Source: Acidimicrobiaceae bacterium
GTDB taxonomy: Bacteria > Actinomycetota > Acidimicrobiia > Acidimicrobiales > Bog-793
Direction of reading: 5' to 3'
NCBI GenBank assembly: GCA_027459565.1
Contig: DAIDIA010000208.1
Location: 1-6,645 of the forward strand
DNA length: 6,645 bases
Positions 1-6,178 of this stretch are shown here, in pieces. The translations under genes and the position numbers were made by a program. Positions within the stretch are counted from its first letter, which is position 1. Each line of letters opens with the position of its first letter. The notes beneath the pieces were generated by a model. That model did not search any database, had not been told where the DNA came from, and saw only the letters and a list, made by a program, of their open reading frames with translations.

Positions 1-1
1 G

Positions 2-685
2 ATCAAGTTCTTCAACTGGATCGGCACGATGTGGCAGGGGAAGCTCGAGTTCACGACGGCGATGCTGTTCAGCGTCGGCTTCCTCGTCGTCTTCTTGTTC
101 GGAGGCGTCACCGGGATCTTCCTCGCCGCCCCTCCGATCGACTTCGCGACACACGACACCTACTTCGTCATCGCGCACTTCCACGAGGTGCTGTTCGGCT
201 CGGCGGTCTTCGGCGGTTTCGCCGGGCTCTACTACTGGTATCCGAAGATGACCGGGCGCATGATGCGCGAGAGCCTCGGCAAGACGAGCTTCTGGCTGAT
301 GTTCATCGGGTTCTGGGTGACCTTCTTGCCCCAGTACCTGCTGGGTCTCCGGGGCATGCCACGGCGCATCGCCGAGTACTCCGCGAGCACCGGCTGGGGC
401 ACTCTGAACCGGATCTCCACCATGGGCGCGTACCTCCTCTTCCTCTCGGTGGCGGTGATGGTCGTCAACTTCTACGTCTCGTGGCGCAGACCGATCCCCG
501 CGCCAGACAACCCATGGGACGCAGGCACCCTCGAGTGGGGCACGACCTCGCCTCCGCCGCATCACAACTTCAATGCGATTCCGCCGATCCGTTCGGAGCG
601 ACCCGTGTGGGACTTCAACCATCCCGAGCACACGACCTTCGGGCACCATGATCTCGATCACGCCAGCGAGGAGCACACGCCGTGA
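2..685 (+). CDS. ctaD: Cytochrome c oxidase subunit I, C-terminal part (5'-truncated by window edge)
   Basis: This is the last 227 residues of the catalytic subunit of aa3-type cytochrome c oxidase, an inner-membrane heme-copper enzyme that reduces O2 to water and pumps protons. The frame is open from base 2, so the gene begins outside the window. Four hydrophobic helices remain (about residues 22-42, 54-80, 92-113 and 138-160), matching helices IX-XII of the family. Visible motifs: His51-Asp52 (the Mg/Mn site), His59 and His61 in AHFH (heme a3 and heme a ligands), and Arg121-Arg122 in GMPRR, which contact heme propionates. Their spacing (8 and 62 residues from the heme a3 His) matches the Rhodobacter numbering. 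The tail has the PWDAGTLEW and SPPPHHNF blocks seen in actinobacterial CtaD and ends His-rich. Oddity: Glu62 follows the heme a ligand, where Tyr is usual. The stop overlaps the ctaF start as GTGA. The CuB ligands lie upstream and cannot be checked. Confidence 0.97.
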   Translation: MKFFNWIGTMWQGKLEFTTAMLFSVGFLVVFLFGGVTGIFLAAPPIDFATHDTYFVIAHFHEVLFGSAVFGGFAGLYYWYPKMTGRMMRESLGKTSFWLMFIGFWVTFLPQYLLGLRGMPRRIAEYSASTGWGTLNRISTMGAYLLFLSVAVMVVNFYVSWRRPIPAPDNPWDAGTLEWGTTSPPPHHNFNAIPPIRSERPVWDFNHPEHTTFGHHDLDHASEEHTP

Positions 686-1080
686 AGGTCGAGTCGTACT
701 TCTTGTTGTTCCTCTCGATCTTCGGCGGAGTCTTCGCGGCGATCTACTGGTTCGTCTCCAAGGAGACGAGCGGTTCGATCATGCTGCTCGCGACCTGTTT
801 CCTCGGAGCCCTTCCCGGCGGGTACTACCTCTGGTGGTCGCGGCGGATGACCCCGCGCCCCGAGGACGACTCCACGGCGCTTCCGAGTTCGGGAGCGGGC
901 ACCGTCGGGTACTTTCCGAGCTCGAGCATCTGGCCGTTCGTGATCGGCATGGGCGCGCTGCTCGTCGGACTCTCGCTGATCTTCGGCCTGTGGAGCGCGG
1001 TCGTCGGCCTGACGATGGCGGTCTTCGCGGTTTTCGGGGTCATCGCGGAGAGCCGCCACGGGGGCATCTCGCGCCACTGA
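682..1080 (+). CDS. ctaF: Cytochrome c oxidase subunit IV (actinobacterial CtaF type)
   Basis: This is a 132-aa accessory membrane subunit of the actinobacterial aa3 oxidase, part of the bcc-aa3 supercomplex in relatives. Its length is close to that of mycobacterial CtaF (about 139 aa). Four hydrophobic helices are visible (about residues 5-25, 30-51, 84-103 and 105-123). A polar loop between helices 2 and 3 carries RPEDD and a GYFPSSSIWP stretch, resembling the family's loop. The GTG start at 682 is chosen because it overlaps the ctaD stop (GTGA) and has a Shine-Dalgarno-like GAGGAG at 668-673, eight bases upstream. It is therefore translationally coupled to ctaD. No catalytic residues are expected; the subunit is structural. 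Subfamily assignment rests on position after ctaD, size, four helices and loop motif, and I am fairly sure of it. Confidence 0.93.
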   Translation: MKVESYFLLFLSIFGGVFAAIYWFVSKETSGSIMLLATCFLGALPGGYYLWWSRRMTPRPEDDSTALPSSGAGTVGYFPSSSIWPFVIGMGALLVGLSLIFGLWSAVVGLTMAVFAVFGVIAESRHGGISRH

Positions 1081-1138
1081 GACCGTCCGGGGCCCACGGA
1101 TTGCTCCGGGACCTCGTGGTCGCGCGTCTGTCGGTCCC

Positions 1139-1243
1139 CTACCGGAGCCGTCGGGCGAAGCGGACGACGAAGGCCGCGAGCACGAGCATGCCGAGGATGA
1201 ACGCGCCGAATCCGATGAAGAACCCGATCGAGGCGAGCATCAT
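1139..1243 (-). CDS. Small 34-aa single-span membrane peptide, unknown function
   Basis: A 34-codon ORF begins ATGATG at 1243, overlapping the tesB stop (TGA at 1242-1240) as ATGA, and ends in TAG at 1141-1139. The product starts MMLASIGFFIGFGAFILGM, continues hydrophobic to about residue 28, and ends RFARRLR. That is one transmembrane helix followed by a basic C-terminus, which by the positive-inside rule should lie in the cytoplasm. Gly7 and Gly11 form a GxxxG motif, with Gly13 and Gly18 nearby, which could allow helix packing. Nearly all third codon positions are G or C, as in the neighbouring genes, supporting coding. There is no Shine-Dalgarno; translation would depend on termination-reinitiation after tesB. 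It lies tail to tail with ctaF across 58 bp. I recognise no family. It could be a small membrane-complex subunit or a spurious ORF. Confidence 0.6.
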   Translation of the reverse strand: MMLASIGFFIGFGAFILGMLVLAAFVVRFARRLR

Positions 1244-2085
1244 TTCGTCGGTGTGATCCGGACGAGCCCCTCCTGCGCGACGCTCGCGAGGAGATCACCG
1301 TTCCTCGCGTAGAGCGAGCCGTGCGAGAGCCCGCGGGCGCCGTAGGCGACGGGGCTGTTGAGGTCGTAGAAGACCCAGTCGTCGACGCGGAGCGGACGGT
1401 GGAACCACATGCAGTGATCGAGGCTCGCACCGAAGAACTCGGTGTCAAAGAGCGAGAGGCTGTGGCGCAAGAGGATTGTGCTGACGAGTGTGAGATCCGA
1501 GACGAAGGTCATGATCACGGCGTGCAGGAGGGGGTCGTCTGGCAGCGGCTCGGTCGTTCTGAACCACAGCTGCTCGCGCTCGATCGAACCCGGCTGGGCC
1601 CTCCATGGCACCTCGCCGACGAAACGGATGTCGAAGCCGTTGTTCTCGAGGTACGAGAGCGCCGGTCCATATCGCCGGTCGTCGGGGATCTCGAGGATCG
1701 GCAGCTCATCGGGGTCGAGCATCCCCGAGACGGCGTTCTGGTGCATCAGGCCGGGTTCATCGACGTGGAATGAGCACGCCGCATTGAAGATCGCCTTGCC
1801 GCGCTGGATGGCGACGACCCTCCGGGTGATGAACGAGCGTCCATCGCGGATCCGGTCGACCTCGTAGAGGATCGGAATCTCCGGGTCGCCCGGACGGAGG
1901 AAGTAGGCGTGCAGCGAATGGACCCGTCCCTGCTCGACGGTCCGCCCCGCGGCGACCAGGGCCTGGGCGGCCACCTGCCCTCCAAAGACGCGGGCCCGGC
2001 CGCCGAGGTTCTCTCCCCGGAAGATGTTGACCTCGATCGTCTCGAGATCGAGGAGGTCAAGAAAGCTCGCGATACCCTCGGACAT
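1240..2085 (-). CDS. tesB: Acyl-CoA thioesterase II (TesB family)
   Basis: Cytoplasmic double-hotdog thioesterase that hydrolyses acyl-CoA to free fatty acid and CoA. The chosen form is 281 aa, close to E. coli TesB (286 aa). Motifs: VFGGQVAAQAL at 33-43 and HSLHAYFLRPGD at 56-67 in the first hotdog; the second contains Asp197 (FVSDL), Ser221 in ASLDHCMWFHRP and Gln271 (AQEGLVR). These correspond to the E. coli Asp204/Thr228/Gln278 triad, with Ser in place of Thr, a plausible hydroxyl swap. The start is the ATG at 2085, where family similarity begins (MSEGIASFLDLLDLE). The frame stays open to an ATG at 2160, but that extension runs into the divergent GtrA gene and looks unlike the family. There is no Shine-Dalgarno; a TACCGT -10-like box 7 bases upstream suggests a leaderless transcript. 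Its stop overlaps the 34-aa ORF start. The physiological substrate cannot be told. Confidence 0.95.
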   Translation of the reverse strand: MSEGIASFLDLLDLETIEVNIFRGENLGGRARVFGGQVAAQALVAAGRTVEQGRVHSLHAYFLRPGDPEIPILYEVDRIRDGRSFITRRVVAIQRGKAIFNAACSFHVDEPGLMHQNAVSGMLDPDELPILEIPDDRRYGPALSYLENNGFDIRFVGEVPWRAQPGSIEREQLWFRTTEPLPDDPLLHAVIMTFVSDLTLVSTILLRHSLSLFDTEFFGASLDHCMWFHRPLRVDDWVFYDLNSPVAYGARGLSHGSLYARNGDLLASVAQEGLVRITPTK

Positions 2086-2092
2086 AGTTGAG

Positions 2093-2098
2093 ACGGTA
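2093..2098 (-). promoter_or_regulatory. Candidate -10 box of tesB (leaderless)
   Basis: Reading the minus strand, TACCGT (a TANNNT-type -10 element) lies 7 bases before the ATG at 2085, so transcription would begin at or next to the start codon. No Shine-Dalgarno lies before this ATG. I see no convincing -35. Leaderless starts with this spacing are common in actinobacteria; applying that here is inference. Confidence 0.4.
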
Positions 2099-2104
2099 CA
2101 GTAC
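2096..2104. repeat. Small perfect dyad GTAC-A-GTAC inside the divergent promoter
   Basis: GTACAGTAC is an odd-length perfect inverted repeat around base 2100. It covers the tail of one candidate -10 box and all of the other. It could be an operator, or simply a by-product of two opposed -10 boxes placed together. It is short enough to arise by chance. Confidence 0.4.
2097..2102 (+). promoter_or_regulatory. Candidate -10 box of the GtrA-family gene (leaderless)
   Basis: TACAGT fits TANNNT and lies 8 bases before the ATG at 2111, with no Shine-Dalgarno between. It overlaps the tesB -10 candidate on the other strand by two bases, so RNA polymerase could probably serve only one direction at a time. 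No clear -35 is seen. Confidence 0.35.
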
Positions 2105-2110
2105 TTATCC

Positions 2111-2659
2111 ATGTCCTCTGAGTCACTGACGGTTTTTGAGCGCGCGCAGGCGTATCGCAAAACCGCAGAGTTCAGGCGGCTCTTTCGCTACTCGATGGTC
2201 TCAGTCATCACGACCATCTTCGCCCTCGGACTGCTTGGACTCTTCTTCGGAGTCCTGAAGCTCGCCTCGGCTGCGATGTGCAACCTGCTCGCGACGGCGA
2301 TCACCACGGTGCCCTCGTACTACCTCAACCGGGCGTGGGCGTGGGGCAAGACCGGCAAGTCCCATCTCACCAAGGAGATCATCCCGTTCTGGGTCGTGGC
2401 GATCGTCAGCGCCGCGCTCTCGACCCTCGTCGTGCATCTCTCGGCAACGGCCGCGCACCACGTCACGCACTCGCACGCGCTGTTGACCCTCGTCGTCGAG
2501 GCGGCCAACTTCACGACGTACGGCGTCCTGTGGGTGAGCAAGTTCTGGCTGTTCAACAAGGTGCTCTTCAAGCACCCGCACCAGCACGCACGCGGTTCGC
2601 ACGCGAAGGCGACCGAGACGGTCGTCGCCGAAGGTGCGGCCCAGCACGTCGCGCACTAG
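2111..2659 (+). CDS. GtrA-family four-helix membrane protein
   Basis: A 182-aa GtrA-like protein. The family includes the GtrA flippase of polyprenyl-phosphate-linked glucosyl donors, and more broadly membrane proteins tied to cell-surface polysaccharide synthesis. Four hydrophobic helices are visible (about residues 28-48, 51-72, 92-112 and 121-147). Family-like features are the early FRRLFRY, then PSYYLNRAWAW at 68-78 after helix 2, and ANFTTYGVLWVSKFWLFN at 132-149 in helix 4. The C-terminal tail from about residue 154 is hydrophilic and His-rich (HPHQHARGSH). The ATG at 2111 is chosen: the frame is open further upstream, but that part overlaps tesB and is not GtrA-like. The gene ends TAG within a CTAG shared with the hemY stop. 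No glycosyltransferase lies in the window, so its substrate is unknown. Confidence 0.88.
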   Translation: MSSESLTVFERAQAYRKTAEFRRLFRYSMVSVITTIFALGLLGLFFGVLKLASAAMCNLLATAITTVPSYYLNRAWAWGKTGKSHLTKEIIPFWVVAIVSAALSTLVVHLSATAAHHVTHSHALLTLVVEAANFTTYGVLWVSKFWLFNKVLFKHPHQHARGSHAKATETVVAEGAAQHVAH

Positions 2660-4167
2660 CGCCCCGTAGTCTCTGACCCATCCCCTCGCGGGTTGAACTG
2701 TTCGACGAGCCTCTCCGCGACTTCTTGCGCGTGCGCAATGCACGATGGGATCCCGATGCCGTGATACGCCGCACCGACGAGACCGATGCCGGTCTCCTTT
2801 GCGATTGCGTCGATGCGCCGCACGCGTTCCGCGTGGCCGGCACCGTACTGGGGGAACGACCGCGGCCAGCGCTTGACGACGACCTCGAGCGGCTCGGCGG
2901 TGATACCGAGCACCTGGGCGATCTCCTCTCTGATCGCGAGGACCAGCTCGTCGTCGCCCATCGTCGCAACCCGCTGGTCACCGTGTCGTCCCGCCGAGGC
3001 GCGTACGACCACCTCGTCGCGAACAGCCGATCGCGGCCACTTCGTCGATGTGAACGAGGTCGCCGTCGTGAGCATCCTCGCGTCGCGCGCGACGAGTACG
3101 CCACTTCCGGGCAGGAGCACAGCTGAGGAGGTTGCGTCGCCGGTGGCGATCTCTTGGTCCTTGAGACTTTGAAGTTCATGCGCGACCTTGCGCGGGATGT
3201 CGTCTCTTTGCCACGCGAAGGTCGCGGTTGCGACTCCTGCGTATTCGATCGCGCGGAGTTCGCGAGCGAGTTCGGGCGAGAGCGTGGCAACGAGATCCGC
3301 GCTGGTGAAGGCGGGTGTCGCAAGGATGACCGCATCGGCCATGCGCAACCCGGAGTCGCACTCGAGCACGAACGCGCCAGACGCGCCGCGCGAGAGCGCG
3401 AGTACGGATTCGCCACAGACGATCTTCGTCCCGTGGCCCCTGAGAGCATCGGCGAGCGCGTCGACCATCGTCGACATCCCGCCGCGCAGGCCACGAAAGA
3501 TCGAGCCGGAGGAATCTGAGGGAGCATCCCCGCGGTGTCGCAGGGCGCGCATCACGCTCGGCTGATCGACGATCTGGTCAAAGATCGTCGGCATCGCCGA
3601 GGAGAACGAGAGCTTCGCGACATCGCTCGCATTGATTCCCCCGATCAAGGGGTCGATCAGGCTCGAGACGACCATCGGCCCGAACCGCGCCGAGAGGATC
3701 TCGCCGACCGTCGGATCCGCCCGCCCGGCGCGCACCTCCTCGGCAAGCGCGCGCGTCACGAGCGGATGTCTCGCGAACCGGTCGCGGAGCACGCGCAGCA
3801 CGCCCCAGGGGCTGACGACGTGCGAGCGATAGAGCGCACCGACATCGGTGGGAATGCCGAAGACGAGCCTTTCGGGAAATGCGCGCAGATGTCCTCGCGC
3901 GTAGATCGCGGCGCTCCTCGAGCTTGGCTCGATGAGATCGGGGCCGAGTCCGAGCTCCTCGCAGAGCGCAAGCCCGGCGCGATTGCGCACAATGAACGCG
4001 TCCGGGCCAAGGTCGAGCGGACGCGAGCGGAACGTCGTCGTCTCGATCTTGCCCCCGAGGCGATCGGTCGATTCGAGGACCGTCACGTCGGCGACACCGC
4101 GGAGCGTCCACGCGCTCGCCAGTCCGGAGATGCCACCTCCGACGACGAGCACGGTCGGCCGGGTCAC
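2656..4167 (-). CDS. hemY: FAD-dependent coproporphyrinogen III / protoporphyrinogen IX oxidase
   Basis: A 503-aa flavoprotein of the HemY/PPOX family, which removes six electrons from a porphyrinogen using O2. In Gram-positive bacteria this family acts on coproporphyrinogen III (CgoX); I infer that here. The N-terminal dinucleotide fold has VVGGGISGLASAW at 8-20, acidic Glu32 at the end of strand 2, and DRLGGKIET at 35-43. FRGLRGGMSTM is at 224-234 and WPRSFPQYGAGH at 434-445. The C-terminal FAD motif, GLVGAAYHGIGIPSCIAHA, is at 462-480. No signal peptide or strong transmembrane helix is seen. The GTG start at 4167 overlaps the hemH stop (GTGA), with a Shine-Dalgarno-like GAGGAA at 4178-4173, five bases upstream. 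A hydrophilic stretch near residues 326-350 seems longer than usual before the LLPGSGVLV segment. It is the third gene of hemE-hemH-hemY, and its stop shares CTAG with the GtrA gene. Confidence 0.96.
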   Translation of the reverse strand: MTRPTVLVVGGGISGLASAWTLRGVADVTVLESTDRLGGKIETTTFRSRPLDLGPDAFIVRNRAGLALCEELGLGPDLIEPSSRSAAIYARGHLRAFPERLVFGIPTDVGALYRSHVVSPWGVLRVLRDRFARHPLVTRALAEEVRAGRADPTVGEILSARFGPMVVSSLIDPLIGGINASDVAKLSFSSAMPTIFDQIVDQPSVMRALRHRGDAPSDSSGSIFRGLRGGMSTMVDALADALRGHGTKIVCGESVLALSRGASGAFVLECDSGLRMADAVILATPAFTSADLVATLSPELARELRAIEYAGVATATFAWQRDDIPRKVAHELQSLKDQEIATGDATSSAVLLPGSGVLVARDARMLTTATSFTSTKWPRSAVRDEVVVRASAGRHGDQRVATMGDDELVLAIREEIAQVLGITAEPLEVVVKRWPRSFPQYGAGHAERVRRIDAIAKETGIGLVGAAYHGIGIPSCIAHAQEVAERLVEQFNPRGDGSETTGR

Positions 4168-5099
4168 CGCGGTTCCTCGATCCCCGAGAGCTCTTTTCGC
4201 GCGGTGATGACGCGACGCGCGAGGAGGTCGGCGATGCGCGCGTCGTCATTGAGCGAACGGGTCCTGGCGAAGTGGAGTCCGAGTTCTCGTGCCCGTGCGC
4301 TCGCCTCGATGTCGAGGTCATAGAGCACCTCGAGATGATCCGAGGTGAATCCTGCCGGGCAGACAAGGACGCCATCGAATCCCTCGGCCTCGAGTTCGCC
4401 GAGGAGCACGAGGAGGTCGGGACCGAGCCAGGGTTCGGGCGTGCGCCCCGCGCTCTGCCAGCCGGTGCGGTAGTGGCGAAGCCCGGCGCGCTCTGCCACG
4501 AGACGGGCCGTCTCCGCGAGCTCGTCGGGGTAGGGGTCGTTGCGTTCGAGGATGCGCGTGGGGAGGCTGTGCGCACTGAAGACCACCTCGAAGTTGGCGG
4601 CGTCCGCGCCGATGACGCCGATCGCCTCATCGAGGCGTTCACAGAGCGCCTCGATGAGTGCCGCGTCGTCTCCCCAGCGTTCGATGAACACCGATTCCAG
4701 TCGGTGTGCGGTGGCGGCGACGCGGGCGCGCTCGATGTACTCCCCGACGCTCAGCACCGAGTAGTGGGGCGCGAGGACGAGACCGATGACCGCGGTGAAT
4801 CCCTGCGCGGCGATCTCGGCGACCTGTGACTCGATCCTTGGCACGGAGTGCTTTGTCGCATAGAAGACGTGGAAATCCCCCGGAGCGCGTCGGTCGAGTG
4901 CGCGCTGGATGCCCGCGACCTGCGACCGGGTGCGCTCATTGAGTGGGGAGATCCCGCCGATCGCCTGGTACCGGCGCTCGAGGTCCGCGAGCTGCTCGGG
5001 TGTCGGTGCCCGTCCGCGTCGGACATCGGTGTAGAACGCGAGGATGTCATCGGGGCCCGCGGGAGTCCCGTAGGCCATCGCGAGCACCGCGGTGGTCAC
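4164..5099 (-). CDS. hemH: Ferrochelatase, probably coproporphyrin III type (CpfC)
   Basis: A 311-aa chelatase inserting Fe(II) into a porphyrin, in Gram-positives coproporphyrin III. It resembles Bacillus subtilis HemH/CpfC (310 aa) along its length: MAYGTP at 8-13 with Tyr10 (the B. subtilis Tyr13 equivalent), RYQAIGGISPLN at 43-54, FSAHSLP at 174-180 with catalytic His177, GWQSAGRTPEPWLGPD at 213-228, and DHLEVLYDLD at 254-263 with Glu257. Only two cysteines occur (153 and 247) and there is no Cys-bearing C-terminal extension. The [2Fe-2S] cluster known from mycobacterial ferrochelatases is therefore probably absent. It is a soluble protein with no membrane helix. The GTG start at 5099 overlaps the hemE stop (GTGA); upstream GGACGGAC is only a weak ribosome site, so coupling to hemE translation is likely. 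The hemY start overlaps its own stop in the same way. Confidence 0.97.
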   Translation of the reverse strand: MTTAVLAMAYGTPAGPDDILAFYTDVRRGRAPTPEQLADLERRYQAIGGISPLNERTRSQVAGIQRALDRRAPGDFHVFYATKHSVPRIESQVAEIAAQGFTAVIGLVLAPHYSVLSVGEYIERARVAATAHRLESVFIERWGDDAALIEALCERLDEAIGVIGADAANFEVVFSAHSLPTRILERNDPYPDELAETARLVAERAGLRHYRTGWQSAGRTPEPWLGPDLLVLLGELEAEGFDGVLVCPAGFTSDHLEVLYDLDIEASARARELGLHFARTRSLNDDARIADLLARRVITARKELSGIEEPR

Positions 5100-6136
5100 T
5101 GTCGTCCGTCCGGGTCCCAGCTGTGGATGTATTCGACGAGTCGGGCAAGCACATCGGGGTCGGTCTCGGGGAGTACGCCGTGGCCGAGGTTGAAGATGTG
5201 CCCGCCGTGGCGCGCACCCTCTCTGAGGATGTGCTCAGTCTCGCGCCGCGCGGGTTCGTATCCGGCGACGACCAGCGCGGGATCGAGGTTGCCCTGGAGC
5301 GCGTGGTGGCGTCCGATGCGCGCCGAGGCATCGGTCAACGAGGTGCGCCAGTCGACGCCCACCACGTCGGCTCCCGCGTCTGCCATGAGATCGAGGAGCT
5401 CTCCGGTGCCGACTCCGAAGTGGATGCGCGCACATCCGGTGGCGCCGACCGCCGCGAGGACGCGCGCCGTCGCGGGTTTGACGAAGTAGCTGTAGTCGCG
5501 CCGGCTGAGCGACCCTGCCCAGCTGTCGAACAGCTGGATCGCGTCCGCACCGGCCTCGATCTGCGAGACGAGCGAGGCGATCGCAAGGTCGGCGAGTCGG
5601 TCCATGAGGGCAAACCATGTCGGCTCGTCGGTGTGCATGAGTGCCTTGGTGTGGGTGAAGTTCCGGCTCGGTCCGCCCTCGATCAGATAGCTGGCGACGG
5701 TGAACGGAGCGCCGGCAAATCCGATGAGTGGCACGTCGAGGGCGCGTTTGAGCGTCCTGATCGTCTCGATCACGTAGGGGGTGTCGATCTCGGGTTCGAT
5801 CGGTCGCAGCCGCGCGATGTCGCTGGCGCTGCGGAACGGCTCGGCGATGACGGGGCCGCGCCCGGGAACGATCTCGACCCCGATACCGATCGCGGCGGCA
5901 GGGGTGACGATATCGGAGAACAGGATCGCGGCGTCGACGCCGTAGCGTCGCACGGGCTGGAGCGTGATCTCGCAGGCGAGTTCGGGGTTCTTGATCGCAT
6001 CGAGGATGGACGCGCTCGCACGAATCGCCCGGTACTCGGGAAGGGACCGTCCGGCCTGGCGCATGAACCAGACCGGTACATGATCGACCGGCTCGCAGCG
6101 GCAGGCATTGAGAAAGGGTGAGACGGATTTTTCCAC
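5096..6136 (-). CDS. hemE: Uroporphyrinogen III decarboxylase
   Basis: A cytoplasmic TIM-barrel enzyme that decarboxylates the four acetate side chains of uroporphyrinogen III to give coproporphyrinogen III; no cofactor is needed. At 346 aa it is of normal family length. Signature motifs: PVWFMRQAGRSLPEYR at 21-36 (Arg26 and Arg30 bind substrate carboxylates), ILFSDI at 71-76 with the key Asp75, GFAGAPFTVASYLIEGG at 139-155 with Tyr150, QLFDSWAG at 201-208 with Ser205, and FNLGHGVLPETD at 315-326 with His319. The GTG start at 6136 is chosen because family similarity begins at once (SPFLNACRCEP). It has no Shine-Dalgarno, but a TAGCGT -10-like box lies 6 bases upstream, suggesting a leaderless transcript. 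It is the first gene of the hemE-hemH-hemY operon and diverges from ctaE across 100 bp. Confidence 0.98.
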   Translation of the reverse strand: MEKSVSPFLNACRCEPVDHVPVWFMRQAGRSLPEYRAIRASASILDAIKNPELACEITLQPVRRYGVDAAILFSDIVTPAAAIGIGVEIVPGRGPVIAEPFRSASDIARLRPIEPEIDTPYVIETIRTLKRALDVPLIGFAGAPFTVASYLIEGGPSRNFTHTKALMHTDEPTWFALMDRLADLAIASLVSQIEAGADAIQLFDSWAGSLSRRDYSYFVKPATARVLAAVGATGCARIHFGVGTGELLDLMADAGADVVGVDWRTSLTDASARIGRHHALQGNLDPALVVAGYEPARRETEHILREGARHGGHIFNLGHGVLPETDPDVLARLVEYIHSWDPDGRQ

Positions 6137-6142
6137 GACTAG

Positions 6143-6148
6143 ACGCTA
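6143..6148 (-). promoter_or_regulatory. Candidate -10 box of the hemE operon (leaderless)
   Basis: On the minus strand TAGCGT (TANNNT) is followed by six bases and then the GTG start at 6136. No Shine-Dalgarno is present, unlike hemY further down the operon, which has one. No recognisable -35 is seen at the expected distance. Confidence 0.4.
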
Positions 6149-6178
6149 ATGCTTGCGTCCGCGCATCTCTGTGCTCTC

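Noticed and set aside
1081..1138. Possible terminator between convergent ctaF and the small ORF
   Set aside because: Only short GC stems are present (for example GACC-TCGT-GGTC), with no T-tract on either strand, so I could not support a terminator.
573..1256. Plus-strand open frame of 227 codons overlapping ctaD, ctaF and the small ORF
   Set aside because: It conflicts with the GTGA-coupled ctaD/ctaF pair and gives an Arg-rich sequence without family resemblance.
2024..2110. Longer GtrA form starting at ATG 2024 (29 extra residues)
   Set aside because: The extra residues are antisense to the tesB N-terminus, basic, and not GtrA-like; ATG 2111 fits the family better.
2086..2160. Longer tesB form starting at ATG 2160 (25 extra residues)
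   Set aside because: The extension has no TesB similarity, overlaps the start of the divergent GtrA gene, and would remove the shared promoter.
2201..2743. Minus-strand open frame of 180 codons opposite the GtrA gene
   Set aside because: The composition is Arg/Asp/Glu-rich without motifs, and it overlaps hemY in a different frame. GtrA on the plus strand explains the codon bias.
4943..6121. Plus-strand open frame of 392 codons antisense to hemE
   Set aside because: Typical antisense open frame in GC-rich coding DNA. It has a charged, repetitive composition and no recognisable domain.
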